From the NCBI RefSeq assembly GCF_029350975.1, contig NZ_JARKMR010000005.1:147702-211701 (forward strand): a stretch of 64,000 nucleotides of DNA, written 5' to 3'. Positions 29,741 through 38,417 of this stretch are shown here, piece after piece. Position 1 is the stretch's first letter. The number at the start of each line of letters is the position of its first letter. The notes beneath the pieces are model-generated. The model saw only the letters and a program-made list of their open reading frames with translations. It had not been told where the DNA came from and searched no databases. The DNA comes from Maribacter zhoushanensis (GTDB lineage Bacteria; Bacteroidota; Bacteroidia; Flavobacteriales; Flavobacteriaceae). Made by a program: the position numbers and the translations under genes.

Positions 29741-31531
29741 TTAGTTGATACTATCATTAGTATCTACCTTTACGCCGTTCTGATCTAACTTCATTTTAAA
29801 CGATTCTCCATTATCGTTAACGTCAATGTCTATTCCGTTTTCGTTGATGATGATTTTACCTTTGTCACCATTATCGTTGATATTAATGTCGATACCATTT
29901 TCATTGATATTGATGCGATTAGAACTGTCGTCATCTTCATTGTTCATTTCAATGAATTCAGGACAATCTTGACATTCAAGCTCACCGCTTTCGGTCATTT
30001 TCCAAATGTACCCTTCAAGACCTTCAACATCCCTATCCGTATTAACCGTGGTAATCCAATCTCTAGAATTTGTCTGATCATAGGTTAAAATTGTACCTAC
30101 GGGTAAAAATATGTTTACACGAACTTCCTGGTCTTTAAACTTAGGGCCTTGTGTGGTCAAATAATCATCAAAAGAGATAGTATTGCCGTTTACTTCATAT
30201 TCATAAACAATCTGACTGGCGATATCTTTTGCCTCTCTGTTGGATGGACCATCAGCCTCTTTTCTAATTTGAACACGAACCAAGGAGTCTTTAGACTTAC
30301 GAATTCGGAATCTAACATCATCGGAAACCAACACCTTATTGCCAGCTTCGTCATAAGAAATAAAGGTGTCGCCCATGTGCATATCCTTTTCGTAATCGTA
30401 CTCATCTGTAGACACTAATCTAATATTTAAAGTGTCTGTAGGTATCACTGTGGTAATCTCTTGTTCAACAGATGTGCTACCGGTATAGGCGTGTGCCGCA
30501 GCTTCTCTAATACCAAAGATGACCAAACATATAATTGATATCAACCATAGACCTAACAATGAGAATTTAGCAACGGTACCAATTGATTTTAAATTGTTTA
30601 CCAATATTTTTAATCCTAAGTACATTAAGAAGAAAAACGGAATACCTATAGCAAAAAATGCCAATAAAGATACAACCCAAATAGGGAGGTTGGTAGAATT
30701 TACAACATTGTAGAAATCAATACCAGGTACATGAATGATATCTAAAATACCAACGGTGAACATGCCTACAAAAAGTCCTATCAATGTAGCAGCACCAATG
30801 ATAACTAAAAGAATACCAATGAATTTGCCAAAGATTTTGAAAAGAAACATTACGATATCACCAAAGGTGTCAAAAATCGTTTTACCTCCTTTTTTGACGG
30901 TGTCTCCTACTTTTTCATAGTCTACACTTTTTACACGATCCGCTACGTCATCAAAACCCTCTTTAACTTTACGTTCAATATTACTGATATTCACAGTTTC
31001 GCCGCTCATATCTAATTTTTGAGCGGTAGTTTTCGCTTCAGGTATAAGGATCCAAAGAAGACCATAGATAAAGATGAATCCTCCCCAAGTGAAAATAGTC
31101 AAGAAAATCCATAGTAAACGTATCCATAACGGGTCAATACCAAAGTAATGCGCTAATCCTGCAGATACACCGGCAACGTATTTCTTTTCAGTGTCTCTGT
31201 ATAATTTCTTTACTCTTTCTTTAGTGAATGAAGACTTCGCCTTTGGTTCATCTTCAAAGATATCTTCGTCAACCATATAATCTTCAGGTTGCCCCATTAT
31301 AGCGATAACTTCATCTACTTCTTTCTGAGTGATAACCTGTCTTTCATTCTCTAATTTGTCATGAAAAAGTTCGGCTATACGAGCTTCTATATCTGCAATG
31401 ATTTCATCGCTGCCCGGTGTGTTGGCAAAAGAACGTTTTACAGATTCTAAATACCTACGCATTATATTGTATGCCTCTTCGTCTATATGGAAGAGCATGT
31501 TTGCTAAATTTATATTTACTGTTTTGTTCAT
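29741..31531 (-). CDS. PspC-domain membrane protein
   Basis: 596 residues. N-terminal region with a conserved YLESVKRSFANTPGSDEI stretch, then a PspC domain (about 105-175, KKYVAGVSAGLAHYFGIDPLWIRLLW). Several membrane helices follow (about 215-350), then a large extracytoplasmic part. It ends in three copies of an (N/D)ENGIDIxxNDNG-like unit rich in Asn, Asp and Ile. ATG 31531 is preferred: it gives the conserved start MNKTVNINLANMLFH and lies 2 bp after the PadR stop. PspC proteins link to envelope stress responses (family knowledge). Confidence 0.88.
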   Translation of the reverse strand: MNKTVNINLANMLFHIDEEAYNIMRRYLESVKRSFANTPGSDEIIADIEARIAELFHDKLENERQVITQKEVDEVIAIMGQPEDYMVDEDIFEDEPKAKSSFTKERVKKLYRDTEKKYVAGVSAGLAHYFGIDPLWIRLLWIFLTIFTWGGFIFIYGLLWILIPEAKTTAQKLDMSGETVNISNIERKVKEGFDDVADRVKSVDYEKVGDTVKKGGKTIFDTFGDIVMFLFKIFGKFIGILLVIIGAATLIGLFVGMFTVGILDIIHVPGIDFYNVVNSTNLPIWVVSLLAFFAIGIPFFFLMYLGLKILVNNLKSIGTVAKFSLLGLWLISIICLVIFGIREAAAHAYTGSTSVEQEITTVIPTDTLNIRLVSTDEYDYEKDMHMGDTFISYDEAGNKVLVSDDVRFRIRKSKDSLVRVQIRKEADGPSNREAKDIASQIVYEYEVNGNTISFDDYLTTQGPKFKDQEVRVNIFLPVGTILTYDQTNSRDWITTVNTDRDVEGLEGYIWKMTESGELECQDCPEFIEMNNEDDDSSNRININENGIDININDNGDKGKIIINENGIDIDVNDNGESFKMKLDQNGVKVDTNDSIN

Positions 31532-31533
31532 GA

Positions 31534-31869
31534 TTAGCTGTTTTTTGAGTTGGTTACCAGGTTGGTGGCTTTTCTTAATTCGTCCCAAGTGGTATCTAAT
31601 TCTTTAAGGAATATTTTACCGGTCTCGGTTAGTGTATAGTATTTTCTTGGTGGTCCAGAAGTAGATTCTTCCCAACGGTAGTTCAGAAGTCCTGCATTCT
31701 TTAACCTGGTCAATAGCGGATAAATAGTACCTTCCACTACAAGCATTTTTGCATCTTTTAGCGTAGCTAAGATTTCAGAAGCATACTTATCATGCCCATT
31801 TAAAATGGACAGGATACAATACTCCAAAACCCCTTTACGCATTTGTGCTTTTGTATTTTCTACATTCAT
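31534..31869 (-). CDS. PadR family transcriptional regulator
   Basis: 111 residues: winged helix domain with GVLEYCILSILNGHDKYASEI, VVEGTIYPLLTRLKNAGLL and the wing ESTSGPPRKYYTLTETG, typical of PadR. The start ATG 31869 has an AAAGAGAT sequence upstream; a longer frame from 31938 adds a Gln/Pro/Lys-rich stretch. It is first in the operon with the PspC and DUF2807 genes and probably represses it. Confidence 0.9.
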   Translation of the reverse strand: MNVENTKAQMRKGVLEYCILSILNGHDKYASEILATLKDAKMLVVEGTIYPLLTRLKNAGLLNYRWEESTSGPPRKYYTLTETGKIFLKELDTTWDELRKATNLVTNSKNS

Positions 31870-32054
31870 AATCTCTTTTTGCTTTTTATGCAGTCCCGCT
31901 TTCGGAGGGGATTGCTCCATTGTCTCTGTTGTCTGCATAGGTTAACTGTTCGTTTTTTGTTCGATGAATAAACATCCTGATTGATTTTTTTTGATTGATT
32001 AATAAACTCTTAAGGGTGTGATGAATACCCGATATATAATGTAAGCTGATGATG

Positions 32055-32537
32055 CTATTTAATAAATTTTATAGTGAAGGGATATTCAAAAACTTCTCCT
32101 TCATTTGTTTTTATAGTTGCTAATATGGTATATACTATGTTGATGATAAATAAGGCTGATTGAGCCAAACCAAGTAATGCTACAGGTATCATCCAAGGAC
32201 CGAATAAGTCGTCTGTGTCAAAATTAAAATTGATACTGTTGAAACTATGAACATTCACTAATCCGAAATTATCAAAGTCGAAAATGTTTGGTAGAAATCC
32301 GCCTAAGAAAAATGGAATACTGACCATACCTACAAGAATAGAGTAGAGCAGTATGCTAATTTGAAAGTTCAAAGCTTGTTTACCGTTGTGGTCTACAAAC
32401 TCATATTCTTTTTTATTCGCCGTCCATAATACCAAAGGAATGATGAAGTTCCCAAACGGAATAAAGAACTTAGAGAACGTGCTTGCATGAATAAGTGCAG
32501 AGAGGTTTCTTTCGTGTTTTGTTACTGATTCTGTCAT
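32055..32537 (-). CDS. DUF4870 membrane protein
   Basis: 160 residues: short cytoplasmic N-terminus, then ALIHASTFSKFFIPFGNFIIPLVLW, the motif DHNGKQALNFQISI and two further membrane helices. This is the layout of the DUF4870 (Tic20-like) family. It lies upstream of the PadR-PspC-DUF2807 genes on the same strand with a gap of about 185 bp. DUF4870 genes are frequent companions of these families. Confidence 0.85.
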   Translation of the reverse strand: MTESVTKHERNLSALIHASTFSKFFIPFGNFIIPLVLWTANKKEYEFVDHNGKQALNFQISILLYSILVGMVSIPFFLGGFLPNIFDFDNFGLVNVHSFNSINFNFDTDDLFGPWMIPVALLGLAQSALFIINIVYTILATIKTNEGEVFEYPFTIKFIK

Positions 32538-32731
32538 GATTGATTCGTTACTGATGATGATTGATTTTAATACTATGCGAAAGCTAATTACTTAGATTAC
32601 CTATTAACTTCCTATGCAAATATATGTCTAAAAAAAGGTACTATGTAACGCATAGTACTAATATTTAACAATATTTTAACATTTTAGAATGGTGTAAATA
32701 ATGGCTATTTTTATCGAAATTTTCAGATAAA

Positions 32732-33193
32732 ATGGCGGTAACACCTAGTAAAATCAATATGTTTTCATTTTTTAAACTACCGTCTGCATGGTGGTGCGGG
32801 GTACGTTTAAAAGAAATTGACAAAAACCGTTCAGTAGTGACGGTAAAGCACAGATGGTTCAATCAGAATCCGTTTAATTCCATGTTTTGGGCAGTGCAGG
32901 GTATGGCGGCAGAATTAACAACTGGGGCATTAATGATAGATCAAATTGAAGCAACAGGAAAGAAAATCTCCATGTTGGTGGCGAATAATACCGCAAATTT
33001 TTCTAAGAAAGCTACAGGTAGAATTACATTTACTTGTGAAGACGGACACTTAATTAAAGAAGCTTTGGATAAAACGATTGCAACCGGAGAAGGACAAACC
33101 ATTTGGATGAAATCTGTAGGAGTGAATACAGATGGAGTAGTGGTAAGCACATTCAAGTTTGAATGGACGGTGAGGTTAAAGCAGAAAAAATAA
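32732..33193 (+). CDS. DUF4442 hotdog-fold thioesterase-like protein
   Basis: 153 residues. The sequence resembles the DUF4442 branch of the hotdog fold: NPFNSMFWAVQGMAAELTTG holds the central helix with the candidate acidic residue, and later strands contain TANFSKKATGRITFTCEDG. A CoA-thioester substrate is likely for the fold; none can be named. The next gene begins 6 bp after the stop. Confidence 0.75.
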   Translation: MAVTPSKINMFSFFKLPSAWWCGVRLKEIDKNRSVVTVKHRWFNQNPFNSMFWAVQGMAAELTTGALMIDQIEATGKKISMLVANNTANFSKKATGRITFTCEDGHLIKEALDKTIATGEGQTIWMKSVGVNTDGVVVSTFKFEWTVRLKQKK

Positions 33194-33198
33194 ATGGA

Positions 33199-33714
33199 AT
33201 GAAAGAAGGGGTACAGTTTAAGGAAACGCAAAAATTTACGCAATGGTGGTTGTGGTTGATTATACTTGCTCCAATAATTTTAGCAGTTTTGAATATTTTA
33301 AGTAGTATTCTATATGTATTTAGCGGTTTTTCTTCCGTTGATTCAGAAAATGTAAGTGTATCTTGGATATCGGGTAGGGTATCCACTATTCAATTTATCT
33401 ACTTTTTAATTTATGTAGGGACCATATTATTTTTGGCATTATCTAAACTTAAAGTTGTCGTATCAAATAATGAAATAAAAATTCGTCATCTATTATTCTT
33501 CAAAAGAGTAATCAACCTAAGTGATATTAATGAGTCTAAAAATATCGATTATGATTTTGTAGGATATGGAATCAGAAAAACTAAAAAATACGGTACTGTC
33601 TATAATGTAAAGGGTAAAGAAGGAGTTGCCATAACACTGACTACTGGTAAAAAATACCTTATTGGCTCGCAAAAGTCAGAACAGTTTTTGAAATCTCTTT
33701 CAAAAAATAATTGA
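33199..33714 (+). CDS. Hypothetical membrane protein with PH-like domain
   Basis: 171 residues: two membrane helices (about 15-40 and 70-90) followed by a soluble domain of strands (LKVVVSNNEIKIRHLLFFKRVINLSDI and VAITLTTGKKYLIGSQ). Bacterial PH-domain membrane proteins have this layout. ATG 33199 is chosen over a start within the previous gene. Function unknown; likely co-transcribed with the DUF4442 gene. Confidence 0.65.
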   Translation: MKEGVQFKETQKFTQWWLWLIILAPIILAVLNILSSILYVFSGFSSVDSENVSVSWISGRVSTIQFIYFLIYVGTILFLALSKLKVVVSNNEIKIRHLLFFKRVINLSDINESKNIDYDFVGYGIRKTKKYGTVYNVKGKEGVAITLTTGKKYLIGSQKSEQFLKSLSKNN

Positions 33715-33776
33715 TTTGATGTAACAAAACGTCTACTTCCTGCAACTAATAAGCATCAATCAAAAACAATATACAA

Positions 33777-34574
33777 ATGAACGCACACGAAATAGACTAC
33801 GAGATTTTTGGAGAAGAAATGCAATACGTTGAAATAGAGCTAGACCCGCAAGAAGCAGTTGTTGCCGAAGCAGGTAGCTTTATGATGATGGATACCGATA
33901 TTAAAATGAGTACCATTTTTGGTGATGGTAGCAACCAAGACAATAGCGTTTTAGGTAAAATATTTTCTGCTGGAAAAAGAATGTTGACCGGCGAAAGTCT
34001 GTTCATGACGGCATTTTTAAATATAGGTCAGGGTAAAAAGCAAGTAAGTTTTGCTTCTCCGTATCCTGGTAAAATTCTACCAATTGACCTTTCTGAAATG
34101 GGTGGTCGTTTCGTTTGCCAAAAAGATGCCTTTTTATGTGCAGCACAAGGAGTATCCGTTGGCATTGAGTTTTCAAAGAAATTGGGTCGCGGACTCTTTG
34201 GTGGCGAAGGTTTCATCATGCAAAAACTAGAGGGTGACGGAATGGCTTTCGTTCATGCTGGTGGTACACTGGCAAAAAAGACTTTGGCACCTGGTGAGGT
34301 TATAAAAGTTGATACCGGTTGTATTGTAGGTTTTACCAAAGATGTAGATTACGATATTGAATTTGTAGGCGGAATAAGAAATACAGTTTTCGGTGGAGAA
34401 GGCTTATTCTTTGCAACCCTTCGTGGACCGGGAACAGTATATATTCAATCCTTACCATTCAGTCGTTTGGCAGGTAGAGTGCTGGCATCTATACCAAGAG
34501 GAGGAAAGGATAAAGGAGAAGGTAGTATTCTTGGTACGCTAGGAGATATTGTTGGTGGAGATACTAGGTTTTAA
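33777..34574 (+). CDS. TIGR00266/AIM24 family protein
   Basis: 265 residues, almost entirely beta-strands, with Gly-rich segments such as MQYVEIELDPQEAVVAEAGSF, GRGLFGGEGFIMQKLEGDG and NTVFGGEGLFFATLRGPG. These identify the AIM24/TIGR00266 family, whose biochemical role in bacteria is not established. No signal peptide. It is followed by the long repetitive intergenic region. Confidence 0.88.
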   Translation: MNAHEIDYEIFGEEMQYVEIELDPQEAVVAEAGSFMMMDTDIKMSTIFGDGSNQDNSVLGKIFSAGKRMLTGESLFMTAFLNIGQGKKQVSFASPYPGKILPIDLSEMGGRFVCQKDAFLCAAQGVSVGIEFSKKLGRGLFGGEGFIMQKLEGDGMAFVHAGGTLAKKTLAPGEVIKVDTGCIVGFTKDVDYDIEFVGGIRNTVFGGEGLFFATLRGPGTVYIQSLPFSRLAGRVLASIPRGGKDKGEGSILGTLGDIVGGDTRF

Positions 34575-34595
34575 GATTTAAGGACAAGGTAAAGA

Positions 34596-34898
34596 GTACA
34601 AAGTAGGGGTACAAAGTGAAAAGTACAAAGTATTAAGTACTAAGTCTAAAGTTAGAAGCGTGAAAATAGAGTATAGAAAATAGACTTGTTTTGGATCAGG
34701 CATTTTAGGAGAATTAAGCGAAGCTAAATTGTAGTTTTTGCAAAAGCCAAAAGCCAAAAGCCAAAAGCCAAAAGCCAAAAGCCGAAGGTATTAAGTACGA
34801 AGTACAAAGAATATTTGAATTTGATTTTTGAGTTTGAGTTTGAGTTTGATTTTTGAACTTGACTCTTGAACTTGAGTTTATTTTCCAACAACCAACAA
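34596..34898 (+). repeat. Heptanucleotide composite repeat, locus A
   Basis: Fills nearly all of the 331-bp gap 34575-34905. Parts in order: eight consecutive 7-bp units of consensus GTAnnAA (34609-34664; related units from 34596); an AATAGA-rich tract; the core AGCGAAGCTA (34717-34726); six exact copies of AAAAGCC (34742-34783); three more GTAnnAA units (34788-34808); TTTGAR-type hexamers (about 34814-34876); and two CCAACAA units (34885-34898), 7 bp before the next ATG. The same architecture recurs at loci B and C. Confidence 0.85.
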
Positions 34899-34905
34899 CG
34901 AATAC

Positions 34906-35559
34906 ATGAGTTTCAAAAACCAGATAGAATTCCTTAAAGAATTGCAGAAAAACAATGCTAAGGAGTGGATGGATGCCAATCGTAAATGGTACAAGCAAGT
35001 ACGTGATGAATACATTGATTGGCTTAATAGTATGAATAAAAGACTTGCTGATATTGATGATGAATATTATGATACTCCTGGTAAGAAGGGAATAAATCGT
35101 ATTAATAATAACTTGATGTTTCATCCCAATAAACCGGTGTACAAAGACCATTTTGGAGCGGGATTTGACAAGAAACCAAAAACAGCGGATTTCTATTTTG
35201 AACTGGGAATTGAACGTTGCGTTTTCGCAGGCGGATTATGGAGACCAGAGTCTAAAGTATTACGCAGTATTCGTGATGCTATAGATTATGACGGGGAGGA
35301 ATTAGTGAAAATTTTAGATAAGAAATCTTTTAAAACTCGTTTTGGAGATCTTTTTGAAGATGCGAAACTAACAAACGCACCTAAAGGATTTACCAAAGAT
35401 CATAAGCATATAGAATTGCTCAAAAACAAGACTTTTGCCGTTTTTCAAGAATTTGATACTAAAGATACCAACAAAGCTAATTTTAATGACGAGTTGATTA
35501 ACGCCTATAAAGAAATGCTTCCGTTTAGGCGTTATTTGAACAAAGCGATTACAGTTTAA
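34906..35559 (+). CDS. DUF2461 (TIGR02453) family protein
   Basis: 217 residues. Recognised by FLKELQKNNAKEWMDANRKWY near the N-terminus, the segment FHPNKPVYKDHFGAGFD and the central ELGIERCVFAGGLWRPES. The family is widespread in Bacteroidetes and its function is unknown. It begins 7 bp after two CCAACAA units of the upstream repeat, with no Shine-Dalgarno sequence, and ends directly against the stop of the convergent M81 gene. Confidence 0.85.
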   Translation: MSFKNQIEFLKELQKNNAKEWMDANRKWYKQVRDEYIDWLNSMNKRLADIDDEYYDTPGKKGINRINNNLMFHPNKPVYKDHFGAGFDKKPKTADFYFELGIERCVFAGGLWRPESKVLRSIRDAIDYDGEELVKILDKKSFKTRFGDLFEDAKLTNAPKGFTKDHKHIELLKNKTFAVFQEFDTKDTNKANFNDELINAYKEMLPFRRYLNKAITV

Positions 35560-37128
35560 TTATTCCACATCTGAAGCAGGAATCCACCTTGGTGTTAAAT
35601 CTGGCTGTGTCATTAAACTATCTAATGGAAACATTGGTCTTTTTATTCTCTTATATCCTAAACGATTCAGGTCTTGATCAACGCCTCCCGGAGTAAGCGC
35701 CATGGTCCAATCGCCACGCATATCGTACAACTCAGGTACTAGGTAGCCAATTTTCACAACTACAATATTAGCGTTTTTAGGGTTCAAACCTAAGTTGGTA
35801 AAATCGCTCATGTGGTGGTAAGGCTTTCGTTTTTTAGTCACGATAACATCAATATTCCCCACTTTTACAACGACTTCAACTTCGGCATTTGTATCGCCTT
35901 CTTTTATTGCAGTTATCGTCCCGTCCAATAATAAAGGTCCGGCGAATCTATGGTCTACGGCAGCACCTGCTTCCGCTTTAATTTTTCCGCCAACACCTAC
36001 TTCCTTTGCTTTTTCTACAAATTCTGGTCCTGGTATTGAAGCATAGATTAAGGACTTTCCGTTTTTAGATGTAAATTCTGGTCTAGCCAATAGCTCTTTC
36101 AAAGTCCAAGTTACATCACCGGCACCACCAGCGGTAGGGTTATCTCCCATATCACTAATCATGTAAGGTTTCTTATCACTTGCCAATGCCAATTTTAAAC
36201 TTTCGTCTAAGGTTGTTGTAGGTGCTACAAATTCAAATTCATTACGAACATCCCAAAAGCTTTGTGCTAATTTCTCGGCACCCTTTGCTACTTTTTCTTT
36301 ATCATCACCCGTAACCATTACTACGGCATGGTTACGAGGTTCATCTGCCCAAGCATAACCAATCCAAATTGCTGCATCAATTACACCGTCTTGATCGGCA
36401 ACTGTAGGTACTTTGGCATAAAGACTTTTACCTGGTTCTATACGCGTACTAGTTTTTTCTCCGGGTAATAGAATAGGTACAGGAACCCAAGCTTTAAAAG
36501 CCGGTTTCCCTTTACCGTTCTCCAACCTATCAATTAAATTGGTAACTGCTCGCTTTTTAGATTCAATAGCATCTTCATGCGGCGCCATACGGTAACAGGT
36601 GATTAAATCAGTGTGTTTAGCTAGTCGTTCAGAAACATTGCCGTGTAGATCCATAGAAGTTGAAATCAATACATCATTACCAAGAACTTTGCGAATACGA
36701 GCAATAAAATCACCTTCAGGATCATCTAGACCAACAACGCTCATTGCGCCGTGTATGTCAAAAAAGAGTCCGTCATACGGCTTGTTTTCGTCTAATAATT
36801 GTAAACTTTTAGTCACCAAAGATTCGTATGCTTCTCGTGTAACCGTACCGCCAGGTAGTGATTTACCAACTAGCGTAGGTACCCATTCCGCTCTTTTTCT
36901 ATTTACGGAGTCTGGTTGTAAAAATGGATATCTGCTAAAAACCGAGTCGCCCACTTTTGCGTGAAAAGCCTCTTCTGTAGAAAGGGCAGGTGAGAAGGTA
37001 CTACTTTCAATACCCAAACCGGCAATAGCAATTCTAGGTAGTTCTTTATGTTCGTCAGAAGCTTTGTCATCTTTACAAGAGGTTGAACAAATTAAAAGTA
37101 AAAAGGCGAAGAGGTAGAGTGGTTTCAA
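35560..37128 (-). CDS. M81 family (MlrC-like) metallopeptidase lipoprotein
   Basis: 522 residues with a lipoprotein signal (LLICSTSC). The M81/MlrC family is indicated by GIESSTFSP near the mature N-terminus, FFDIHGAMSVVG with metal-binding residues, TSMDLHGNVS, CYRMAPHEDA and the C-terminal-domain segment MGDNPTAGGAGD. MlrC in microcystin degraders cleaves linear peptides; the substrate here is unknown. Export as a lipoprotein suggests a periplasmic or surface role. The stop abuts the DUF2461 stop with no gap. Confidence 0.88.
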   Translation of the reverse strand: MKPLYLFAFLLLICSTSCKDDKASDEHKELPRIAIAGLGIESSTFSPALSTEEAFHAKVGDSVFSRYPFLQPDSVNRKRAEWVPTLVGKSLPGGTVTREAYESLVTKSLQLLDENKPYDGLFFDIHGAMSVVGLDDPEGDFIARIRKVLGNDVLISTSMDLHGNVSERLAKHTDLITCYRMAPHEDAIESKKRAVTNLIDRLENGKGKPAFKAWVPVPILLPGEKTSTRIEPGKSLYAKVPTVADQDGVIDAAIWIGYAWADEPRNHAVVMVTGDDKEKVAKGAEKLAQSFWDVRNEFEFVAPTTTLDESLKLALASDKKPYMISDMGDNPTAGGAGDVTWTLKELLARPEFTSKNGKSLIYASIPGPEFVEKAKEVGVGGKIKAEAGAAVDHRFAGPLLLDGTITAIKEGDTNAEVEVVVKVGNIDVIVTKKRKPYHHMSDFTNLGLNPKNANIVVVKIGYLVPELYDMRGDWTMALTPGGVDQDLNRLGYKRIKRPMFPLDSLMTQPDLTPRWIPASDVE

Positions 37129-37310
37129 GGTTGTCGTAGTTTAGAGTTTGTATTGAAAAGATAACTAAAAAGAGTTTTATGGAACAATAGTTTTTGCTGG
37201 ATAACGGATTTAAAGCTATTACCGTAGAAGAATAGCGGACATAAGTACTTATGTTATGAATTAGGCGGTACTAGTTATATCTTTATAATCGAATTATAAA
37301 TTCAAATCAA

Positions 37311-37892
37311 TTGAAAAACGGAAGCATCAAAGACGTCGAGAAAAAATTACTTTCTGATAATTGGTATAGGTTACATAAATATACATTTAAGTATCAACGC
37401 CCAGATGGTACTTGGGAAACACAAGAGCGTGAAGCTTACGATAGGGGTAACGGGGCAGCTATTTTATTATATAGCTCTAAAAAAGGAACTATTGTTCTTA
37501 CACGCCAGTTTAGAATGCCAACATATGTGAACGGAAATGAAGACGGAATGATGATAGAGGTTTGTGCCGGACTCCTAGATGGCGATAACCCTGCCGATTG
37601 TGTACGTAAGGAAACGGAGGAAGAAACAGGATATAAAATAAGTAATGTACAGAAGGTGTTTCAAACCTACATGTCTCCGGGTTCGGTAACCGAAATCGTT
37701 TATTTATTTGTGGGCGAATATGACGATAGTATGAAAGTAAGTGAAGGTGGAGGTGCGGAAGATGAAACCGAAAATATTGAGGTATTAGAGTTAGATTTTA
37801 ATGACGCTATGAAGATGGTAGCGAGAGGAGAAATCAAAGATGCCAAAACTATCATGCTGTTACAATATGCAAAACTGAACGGGTTAGTTTAA
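37311..37892 (+). CDS. nudK: NUDIX hydrolase, GDP-mannose pyrophosphatase NudK-like
   Basis: 193 residues resembling E. coli NudK along the whole length: LSDNWYRLHKYTF, DRGNGAAILLY, RQFRMPTYVNGNEDG, and the Nudix box from GLLDGDNPADCVRKETEEETGY with its REXXEE-type core (KETEEE). A C-terminal GGGAEDETENIEVLEL also matches. Hydrolyses GDP-mannose and similar nucleotide sugars (family knowledge). The start is a TTG; no nearer ATG keeps the conserved N-terminus. The msrA gene follows after 6 bp. Confidence 0.9.
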   Translation: MKNGSIKDVEKKLLSDNWYRLHKYTFKYQRPDGTWETQEREAYDRGNGAAILLYSSKKGTIVLTRQFRMPTYVNGNEDGMMIEVCAGLLDGDNPADCVRKETEEETGYKISNVQKVFQTYMSPGSVTEIVYLFVGEYDDSMKVSEGGGAEDETENIEVLELDFNDAMKMVARGEIKDAKTIMLLQYAKLNGLV

Positions 37893-37898
37893 TCATTG

Positions 37899-38417
37899 AT
37901 GACCGACTATAAGAATATGAAAAATGTCCATAAAGTCGGATTTGGTGGTGGATGCCATTGGTGTACCGAAGCTGTATTTATGGCGCTCAACGGAGTTGAA
38001 AAAGTAGAACAAGGTTTTATTTCCCCAAAAGAAAACCCAATAGATTTTTCCGAAGCCGTTATCGTACACTATAATGCTAGTAAAATTGATTTGAAAGATT
38101 TAGTAGCTATTCATTTAGATACGCATAGAAGTACGGAAAATCATTCTATGCGAAATAAATATAGGTCTGCTATTTATTGCTTTAATCGCGAATTCATACC
38201 TGTGCTGATGCAAATAATGACCGATAAGCAAGAGGAGTATAAGGGTGAATTAATAACGGCAATATTACCATTTGGTGATTTTAGATCATCTGAAGAAAGA
38301 TTCCATAATTACTATTTTAGCGATACGGAGAAGCCATTTTGTAAAACGCATATCTCGCCTAAAATTAAAATGTTGAAAGAGAAATACGCTAAAAATTTAT
38401 CTGCGAAAGTGAAATAG
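37899..38417 (+). CDS. Peptide methionine sulfoxide reductase MsrA-like
   Basis: 172 residues with FGGGCHWCTEAVF, the MsrA active-site loop (usual form GCFWG/GCFWC) carrying the catalytic Cys, followed by HLDTHRSTENHSMRNKYRSAIY and FHNYYFSD. It reduces methionine-S-sulfoxide in damaged proteins. His replaces the usual Phe after the catalytic Cys, which is a variant of the loop. ATG 37899 is used; ATG 37917 is also possible. The stop is directly adjacent to the stop of the convergent carboxypeptidase gene. Confidence 0.85.
   Translation: MTDYKNMKNVHKVGFGGGCHWCTEAVFMALNGVEKVEQGFISPKENPIDFSEAVIVHYNASKIDLKDLVAIHLDTHRSTENHSMRNKYRSAIYCFNREFIPVLMQIMTDKQEEYKGELITAILPFGDFRSSEERFHNYYFSDTEKPFCKTHISPKIKMLKEKYAKNLSAKVK

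Noticed and set aside
34742..34783. CRISPR or phase-variation tract inside a gene
   Set aside because: The AAAAGCC units are contiguous without spacers and lie between genes, not in a coding frame.
34578..35151. Minus-strand open frames across heptad locus A as genes
   Set aside because: They translate repetitive DNA into low-complexity peptides and overlap the well-supported DUF2461 gene.
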